DNA of 64,000 nucleotides from QGON01 sp963691905 (lineage in GTDB: Bacteria > Pseudomonadota > Gammaproteobacteria > Chromatiales > Chromatiaceae), in contig OY829893.1 of NCBI GenBank assembly GCA_963691905.1, positions 496,001-560,000 on the forward strand, in the 5' to 3' direction. This document shows, piece after piece, positions 59,094-64,000 of the stretch. Both the position numbers and the translations under genes were made by a program. The notes beneath the pieces are model-generated. The model searched no databases. It was given only the letters and a program-made list of their open reading frames with translations, and had not been told where the DNA came from. The first letter of the stretch is position 1. Each line of letters opens with the position of its first letter.

Positions 59094-60200
59094 TTATTCC
59101 AATTGGCTCTCTATCTCTTTTAGCGCAAGGGCGATTTGTTTCTGGTCTTCCGCCTCAAGGTAAGGGTGCATTGGCAGACTGATCACGCGCGCAGCAACTG
59201 CCTGGCTGACAGGTGTGGCTGTTGGATTGTTGTGTTCGGAAAATACCGGTTGTTCATTGAGGGGTACTGGATAGTGAATGGCTGTTGGTATGTCTGAATC
59301 AGACAGCATGGTCTGGGTTTTTTCGCGATGATCTACCTGCAGGGTATATTGCGCATACACACTGGTGTTCCCGTTTGCGATCGTCGGGGTTGTGATACTG
59401 CTGCAGTACTCATTGATGAGTGTTGTATATCTGTCGCCAATGGTTTGTCTGAGTTCAATCTCTTCGTAGAATTGATCCAGTTTGGCAAGCAGGACTGCCG
59501 CTTGCAGGCTGTCAAGGCGACCATTGATGCCAAGACGAGGGTGGTGATATCTGCGGTCCTGTCCGTGATCCCGTATTTCGCGCAGTGTTTTTGCCAGATC
59601 ATCGTCATTGGTAAAGCAGGCGCCGCCGTCCCCATATGCCCCAAAGGGTTTTGATGGAAAAAAACTAGTGCAGCCGATCGTAGAGAGTCCGCATGATCTT
59701 CGGTTTTTGTAGGTGGCGCCGAAGCTTTGAGCGCCATCCTCTATTACTGGTAGATTGTGCCGTTCGGCAATGGTGTTGATGGCATCCATGTCGGCGCACT
59801 GTCCGTATAGACTGACCGGCATGATGGCGCGCGTGTTAGGGGTAATGGCGGCCTCAATGAGGGCCGGGTCGATATTGTAGGTTGAGGCGTCGATATCGAC
59901 GAAGACCGGTTTGGCGCCCAGCAGGGCGATGGTTTCACCGGTGGCAATGAAGGTGAAAGGCGTTGTGATGACCTCATCGCCCGATCCGACATCCAGCGCC
60001 ATCAATGCCATCAGCAGGGCATCGGTCCCACTGGAGACGCCAATGCAATGGGTTACGCCCAAAAACTCAGCTAACTTCTCCTCAAGCTCTTTGACCTCAG
60101 GTCCCATGATGTATTGACCATGCTCAAGAACATTTTGGATTCGCTGGTTGACTGCTTTTTCGATCAACCGGTATTGAGTTTGGAGGTCGATAAACTTCAT
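59094..60200 (-). CDS. wbpE: DegT/DnrJ/EryC1 aminotransferase, WbpE-like
   Basis: 368 residues. The start KFIDLQTQYRLIEKAV, GQYIMGPEVKELE, SSGTDALLMALMAL, FTFIATGETIALLGAKPVFVD, given here by GETIALLGAKPVF, PVSLYGQCADMDAI and the PLP-lysine loop FFPSKPFGAYGDGG agree closely with WbpE of Pseudomonas. WbpE aminates UDP-2-acetamido-3-keto-glucuronic acid in the route to diacetylated mannuronic acid. The partner genes wbpA, wbpB and wbpD are not in the window. It ends the glycan locus. Confidence 0.88.
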   Translation of the reverse strand: MKFIDLQTQYRLIEKAVNQRIQNVLEHGQYIMGPEVKELEEKLAEFLGVTHCIGVSSGTDALLMALMALDVGSGDEVITTPFTFIATGETIALLGAKPVFVDIDASTYNIDPALIEAAITPNTRAIMPVSLYGQCADMDAINTIAERHNLPVIEDGAQSFGATYKNRRSCGLSTIGCTSFFPSKPFGAYGDGGACFTNDDDLAKTLREIRDHGQDRRYHHPRLGINGRLDSLQAAVLLAKLDQFYEEIELRQTIGDRYTTLINEYCSSITTPTIANGNTSVYAQYTLQVDHREKTQTMLSDSDIPTAIHYPVPLNEQPVFSEHNNPTATPVSQAVAARVISLPMHPYLEAEDQKQIALALKEIESQLE

Positions 60201-60335
60201 TGTGTCTACTGTGGCCTGCGTAAGATGATAGGGCGGGAACTAATTCTACGGGTAATCCGGGGTATTGTCCCTACAAAACAAAGTGGGATTGCGGCTGATT
60301 GCATGTCTGGTTCAATCCCACATTTACTGCCTTAT

Positions 60336-61994
60336 CTATTCCGGGGCAGCAAAAAAGCCTCGAAGAATAACCAAGCCGCCGCCGATGCCCAGACCGCTGC
60401 CGATAAGCAGGGTTGCCGTGGCGGGAATGAGTGCGCCGCTACCGAATACCAGCAGTAGTGAGCCACTGAGCAGCATGGCGCTGCCTGAGATCACGGAGAG
60501 AGTGCTGCGATGGTTCTGTCGCAGCACCCGCTGCATCTGCACCAGTTCATCCGATTTCCATTTTATTTCCAGGCGGCCGGCGGCGGCATCTTCCACTATT
60601 TTGTTGATCTGTACCGGCAGGTCGGGCAGATGCTCAACGATGAGCGGCAGGTTTTCCTTCATCTTGCGCAGCAGCGCGCGGTGGCCGATCTGCTCGCTCA
60701 TCCAGCGTTCGAGAAAGGGCTTGGCGGTGGTCCACAGGTCGAGCTGCGGGTAGAGCATGCGCCCAAGACCTTCGATATTGAGCAAGGTCTTTTGCAGCAG
60801 CACCAGTTGGGGTTGCACCTCCATGTCGAAGCGGCGCGCGGTCTGAAACAGACGTAGCAGGAAGTGGCCGAAAGAGATCTCGCTCAGGGGTTTCTCGAAG
60901 ATCGGTTCGCAGACGGTGCGTATTGCCGCCTCGAACTCTTCGACACGGGTGCTTTTCGGCACCCAGCCGGACTGAACGTGTAGTTCGGCAACACGTTTGT
61001 AGTCACGGTTGAAGAAGGCCAGCAGGTTCTCTGCAAGGTAGCGTTTGTCGGCCTCGGTGAGGGTGCCCATAATGCCGAAATCGACAGCGATATAGCGGCC
61101 GTTGGGTTCCACGAAGATGTTGCCGGGATGCATGTCGGCATGAAAAAAGTTGTACTGGAAAACCTGGGTGAAGAAGATCTCAACCCCGCGCTCGCCCAGC
61201 AGTTTCATGCTGATGCCCTGACGTCGAAGTTCCTCCACGTCACCTACTGGTGTGCCGTGGATGCGTTCCATGACCAGTACATTCTGACGTGCGAGATCCC
61301 AGTAGATCTCGGGCACGTAGAGCACCTTGCTGCCGGTAAAATTGCGCCGGAGTTGGGAGGCGTTGGCGGCCTCACGCATCAGGTCGAGTTCATCGAAGAT
61401 GGTCTTCTCATACTCCTCGATCACCTCCACCGGCCGCAGGCGACGCCCCTCTTTCCAGTACTTTTCCGCCAGCCGGGCGATGGTGAAGAGCAGGTCCACA
61501 TCGCGGCGGATGATCTTCTCGATCCCGGGGCGCAACACCTTTACCACCACTGGCGTGCCGTTTTTCAGCTGTGCGGTATGGACTTGGGCGACGGAGGCGG
61601 AGGCGAGTGGTTGCTCGTCGAAGGCGTCGAGCAGTTCGCCAACGGGCTGGCCGTAGGCCTTCTCGATGATGGTGCGGGCCTGGCCTCCGGGAAACGGTGG
61701 CACGCGGTCCTGCAATTTTGCCAGCTCATTGGCCAGATCGTCCGGCAGCAAGTCGCGTCGGGTGGAGAGTATCTGCCCGAACTTGATGAAGATGGGACCC
61801 AGATCTTCCAGTGCGCGTCTGATGCGCTCCGGATAGGTGCCGCGGTCACGGTGAAGCCAGTACCAGGGCGATAGATAGATGAGGAAGCGGAGTGGGCGAA
61901 AAAGGTGGGTGGCCAGCACCACCTCGTCGAGGCCGTGACGCAACAGCACCAGATTGATATGTGCGAGCCGCAGTACCTGTGAGGGACGGATCAC
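60336..61994 (-). CDS. ubiB: ubiquinone biosynthesis protein UbiB
   Basis: 552 residues, an ABC1/ADCK-type atypical kinase. PIFIKFGQILSTRRDLLP holds the KxGQ motif, SASVAQVHTAQL the Ala-rich nucleotide loop, HADMHPGNIFV the catalytic Asp/Asn loop and AVDFGIMG the DFG-like metal site. Two C-terminal hydrophobic helices (about 500-545) form the membrane anchor. UbiB is an ATPase needed for the late steps of ubiquinone synthesis, probably extracting or presenting lipid intermediates. It starts at GTG overlapping ubiJ (GTGA); the order ubiE-ubiJ-ubiB is that of gammaproteobacteria. Confidence 0.97.
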   Translation of the reverse strand: MIRPSQVLRLAHINLVLLRHGLDEVVLATHLFRPLRFLIYLSPWYWLHRDRGTYPERIRRALEDLGPIFIKFGQILSTRRDLLPDDLANELAKLQDRVPPFPGGQARTIIEKAYGQPVGELLDAFDEQPLASASVAQVHTAQLKNGTPVVVKVLRPGIEKIIRRDVDLLFTIARLAEKYWKEGRRLRPVEVIEEYEKTIFDELDLMREAANASQLRRNFTGSKVLYVPEIYWDLARQNVLVMERIHGTPVGDVEELRRQGISMKLLGERGVEIFFTQVFQYNFFHADMHPGNIFVEPNGRYIAVDFGIMGTLTEADKRYLAENLLAFFNRDYKRVAELHVQSGWVPKSTRVEEFEAAIRTVCEPIFEKPLSEISFGHFLLRLFQTARRFDMEVQPQLVLLQKTLLNIEGLGRMLYPQLDLWTTAKPFLERWMSEQIGHRALLRKMKENLPLIVEHLPDLPVQINKIVEDAAAGRLEIKWKSDELVQMQRVLRQNHRSTLSVISGSAMLLSGSLLLVFGSGALIPATATLLIGSGLGIGGGLVILRGFFAAPE

Positions 61995-62605
61995 GATGCC
62001 GCCTTGTCGCGCAGGCGTTGCAGACGGGCTGCCAGACGTTCCACATCATCGCGCAGGGTATCGACGCATAACAGGAACGGCTCGATTTCGTAGCGGCTGG
62101 GCAGCAGGCGCAGCTCCTCTTGCAGATACTCCTGCAGGTTCTGTCCGGCCGTTCGGCGCAACGTCTTTCCCCAGCCAAACAAGTTGCGGGCGGCATTGCC
62201 GATTTCATGGGCGATGAGATCACCGGTGAGGAGGGAGAGCTGCTCCTCCCAGTCGATATCGAGTGCGGAGAGGAAGTCGCCGAAACGGTGGGCCAGGGCA
62301 GAATCGCCTTCGATCTCCACTGCGCCGCTGAAGAGCTGGTCGGCGCTTTTGCGGTTACCGCGCATGGCGGCCAGGTCGAGGGGGGTGCCGCGCAGGGCAC
62401 AGTCCGGTTCTCCCTCGAAGTCACTCAGCAGTTGTATGCCGCCGGGCTCAGGGATCAGGTAGAGCGACAGCCCAAATCCCAGCAGGTCGAGCCGGATGAC
62501 CCGTCCAAACATGGGCTTCAGGCGTGCCGGCGCCTCAGGGTCGAGCCGGATGGTCTGGTTGATCAGCTGTTCAAGAGTGGCGAAGGCAGCGGCGCTAACA
62601 GTCAT
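61991..62605 (-). CDS. ubiJ: ubiquinone biosynthesis accessory factor UbiJ
   Basis: 204 residues. The N-terminal two-thirds is an SCP2 sterol-carrier-like lipid-binding domain (about 15-115, LSDFEGEPDCALRGTPLDLAA in part as FEGEPDCALRGTP), and the C-terminal part is a helical coiled coil (about 155-200). UbiJ binds hydrophobic ubiquinone intermediates and organises the soluble Ubi complex with UbiK. Located between ubiE (6 bp) and ubiB (4-base overlap), as in E. coli. Confidence 0.93.
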   Translation of the reverse strand: MTVSAAAFATLEQLINQTIRLDPEAPARLKPMFGRVIRLDLLGFGLSLYLIPEPGGIQLLSDFEGEPDCALRGTPLDLAAMRGNRKSADQLFSGAVEIEGDSALAHRFGDFLSALDIDWEEQLSLLTGDLIAHEIGNAARNLFGWGKTLRRTAGQNLQEYLQEELRLLPSRYEIEPFLLCVDTLRDDVERLAARLQRLRDKAAS

Positions 62606-62611
62606 GTTTGA

Positions 62612-63361
62612 TCAAAGCTTATAACCCCGATGGATCGCCACCACGCCGCCGGTCTCGTTGAAGTAGTCGCAACGCTCGAAACCGGCATGTTCCATCATCC
62701 CCTTCAGGGTCTCCTGGTCTGGGTGCATGCGAATCGATTCCGCCAGATAGCGGTAGCTATCCTCGTCGTTGGTTACCAGCTTGCCTATCTTGGGCAGCAG
62801 GGAGAAGGAGTAGAGGTCGTAGATCTTCTCCAGTGGCTTGAGGGTTGGCTTGGAGAACTCCAGCACCAACATGCGACCGCCGGGGCGGACAACTCTGAAG
62901 ATGGCGTCCAGCGCCTTCTGTTTGTCGGTGACGTTGCGCAGCCCGAAAGCGATGGTAACGCAGTCGAAATAGTTATCGGGAAATGGCAGATATTGGGCAT
63001 CGACCTGGGCGTATTGCAGATTGCCGACGCGCCCTTCGTCCAGCATGCGTTCACGGCCCTGTTCCAGCATGGCGGCATTGATGTCAGTAAAGACCACCTG
63101 TCCATCAGGTCCGACCAAGCCGCTGAAGCGGGCGGATAGGTCGCCGGTGCCGGCGGCGAGATCAAGCACCCGCTGGCCGCGGCGTACACCGGAGATCTCT
63201 ATTGTGTGGCGCTTCCACAGGCGGTGAACCCCGAACGACATCAGGTCATTCATCAGGTCATATTTGTTGGCGACCGAATCGAAGACGGCGCGCACCCGCC
63301 CCGCCTTCTCTTTGACGTTAACCTCTTCATAGCCGAAATGTGTGGTCTTGTCGTCACTCAT
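62612..63361 (-). CDS. ubiE: ubiquinone/menaquinone C-methyltransferase UbiE
   Basis: 249 residues, the standard length. THFGYEEVNVKEKAGRVRAVF opens the protein (here THFGYEEVNVKEKAG), motif I is VLDLAAGTGDLSARF, and the family signatures YDLMNDLMSFGVHRLWKR, visible in part as NDLMSFGVHRLWKR, and ITIAFGLRNVTDK-like FGLRNVTDKQKAL are present. It methylates the benzoquinol ring in ubiquinone synthesis and demethylmenaquinol where menaquinone is made. It is the first gene of the ubiE-ubiJ-ubiB operon. Confidence 0.97.
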   Translation of the reverse strand: MSDDKTTHFGYEEVNVKEKAGRVRAVFDSVANKYDLMNDLMSFGVHRLWKRHTIEISGVRRGQRVLDLAAGTGDLSARFSGLVGPDGQVVFTDINAAMLEQGRERMLDEGRVGNLQYAQVDAQYLPFPDNYFDCVTIAFGLRNVTDKQKALDAIFRVVRPGGRMLVLEFSKPTLKPLEKIYDLYSFSLLPKIGKLVTNDEDSYRYLAESIRMHPDQETLKGMMEHAGFERCDYFNETGGVVAIHRGYKL

Positions 63362-63390
63362 GTTTCGTTTGCCTGCTGCTGTGTCTGGCA

Positions 63391-63420
63391 GGGGGCGGAG
63401 CCAAATTTGACTCCAACCCC
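63391..63420. repeat. family D inverted repeat, short copy
   Basis: GGGGGCGGAGCCAAATTTGA followed by CTCCAACCCC, an imperfect palindrome without the spacer seen in the copy at 23793-23863. It is 30 bases from a family B repeat. Confidence 0.65.
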
Positions 63421-63449
63421 TTTTCTAAATGGGGGCGTATGATTCATTT

Positions 63450-63511
63450 GGTAGGGTGCGCTGCGCGCACCAGAATAAGCAGCTGTCATGGTGCGCACAG
63501 CGCACCCTACG
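63450..63511. repeat. family B palindromic repeat, copy 3
   Basis: GGTAGGGTGCGCTGCGCGCACC and GGTGCGCACAGCGCACCCTACG with a slightly shorter centre than the other copies. The 50 bases after it match the right flank of the element at 58849-59048, up to GAAACTTGAG at about 63551-63560. Confidence 0.85.
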
Positions 63512-63563
63512 TTCGCCACATTCACCCATGTCGACATCATCATGAATTCCGAAACTTGAGCGA

Positions 63564-63932
63564 CTAATTCGCTCGCGCTTTACGTTTATATCCGGCGGCT
63601 TCGAGCCGAGCTAGATAGCCCTTCCAGTTGGCGTTCAGATTGGCCCCCAGTTTGTAGAGGGTCTCCCAAGAGTAGATGCCGGTGTTGTGTTCGTCGTCAA
63701 AATGGAGGCAGACGGCGTAATTTCCCACAGGATCGATATGGAGAATGTTCACCTCTTCCTTGCCGGTCTGCAATACCTCCTGACCCGGGCCGTGTCCCTG
63801 TACTTCGGCGGAGGGGGAGAATACCCGCAGGTACTCTGCCGGATAGGCAAATTTGTTGCCGTCGTCGAAGGTGATCTCGAGTACCTTGGATTGACGGTGC
63901 AGATGGATCTCGGTGGGATTGGGGTGTGACAT
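63564..63932 (-). CDS. DUF971 (gamma-butyrobetaine hydroxylase-like N-terminal domain) protein
   Basis: 122 residues from the ATG at 63932; an upstream start at 63950 is possible. The domain runs throughout: PTEIHLHRQSKVLEITFDDG (shown in part), YPAEYLRVFSPSAEVQGHG, IDPVGNYAVCLHFDDEHNTGIYSW, here by DDEHNTGIYSW, and YLARLEAAG at the end. In eukaryotes the domain begins carnitine-synthesis hydroxylases and in some bacteria it is linked to Fe-S or Mrp proteins; its stand-alone role is unknown. In many gammaproteobacteria this gene is found near ubiE and the hslVU genes, consistent with this position. Confidence 0.9.
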   Translation of the reverse strand: MSHPNPTEIHLHRQSKVLEITFDDGNKFAYPAEYLRVFSPSAEVQGHGPGQEVLQTGKEEVNILHIDPVGNYAVCLHFDDEHNTGIYSWETLYKLGANLNANWKGYLARLEAAGYKRKARAN

Positions 63933-64000
63933 CTCTCTTTTCTCTCTCAAACTTGATTCAAAGATGCAATTTTAAGCACTTGCCCGGCGGCAGAAACCCG

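Noticed and set aside
1..64000. CRISPR arrays, tRNA or rRNA genes, riboswitches, prophage and toxin-antitoxin pairs
   Set aside because: I looked for regularly spaced repeats, tRNA-like arms with the GTTCGAATC loop, and phage or antitoxin-type genes, and found none that I could support. A covariance-model search would be needed to exclude small RNAs.

Overview
The window looks like chromosomal DNA of a free-living or symbiotic gammaproteobacterium, most plausibly a sulfur-oxidising Chromatiales-like lineage (inference). The reasons are the ubiE-ubiJ-ubiB order, the block gpmI-envC-ctpA-yibQ facing yibN-secB-gpsA with trmL nearby (the same neighbourhood as in enterobacteria), a PEP-CTERM surface protein behind sigma-54 promoters, a diheme peroxidase, and an ArsR regulator with the cysteine spacing of persulfide sensors. 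I see no rRNA, tRNA, CRISPR array, intact insertion sequence or prophage.

Layout. 1-16.4 kb: housekeeping and redox genes: an MBL-fold fragment, a Cache-like protein, hemE, a hydroxyacid dehydrogenase, a GGDEF/EAL protein overlapping a diheme peroxidase, a very large FAD/Fe-S oxidoreductase, PilZ, cca and a TraB-family protein. 16.4-21 kb: an AI-2E-type exporter, then two almost identical convergent PEP-CTERM genes (709-bp inverted arms, 1.3 kb spacer), each with its own sigma-54-type promoter; the spacer holds decayed repeats and a remnant of a transposon-associated zinc-finger ORF. 21-33.5 kb: HDOD protein, dihydroorotate dehydrogenase, trmL, gpsA-secB-yibN, arsR, gpmI-envC-ctpA-yibQ-yajL and a beta-CASP nuclease.

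33.5-60.2 kb: a large surface-glycan locus. It encodes a WbpM/PglF-type dehydratase, three DegT-family aminotransferases, a PglC-type initiating transferase, a NeuD/PglD-type acyltransferase, GT2 and GT-C glycosyltransferases, a MurJ-like flippase and an O-antigen ligase/polymerase. Two sub-modules stand out. One (42.7-46.4 kb) is an acyl-supply cassette: GT2, LpxD-like acyltransferase, an unrecognised protein, a KASIII-like enzyme and a dedicated acyl carrier protein, followed by an AT-richer stretch ending in a beta-keto-acid cleavage enzyme. The other is a UDP-sulfoquinovose synthase heading an operon of three membrane proteins. Together they suggest a glycan with N-acylated amino sugars, possibly an unusual acyl group, and possibly sulfoquinovose (inference). 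60.3-64 kb returns to housekeeping: ubiB, ubiJ, ubiE and a DUF971 gene.

The intergenic regions carry at least five families of palindromic dispersed repeats, most often between convergent genes. One of them (58849-59048) has 15-bp terminal inverted repeats like a small non-autonomous element.
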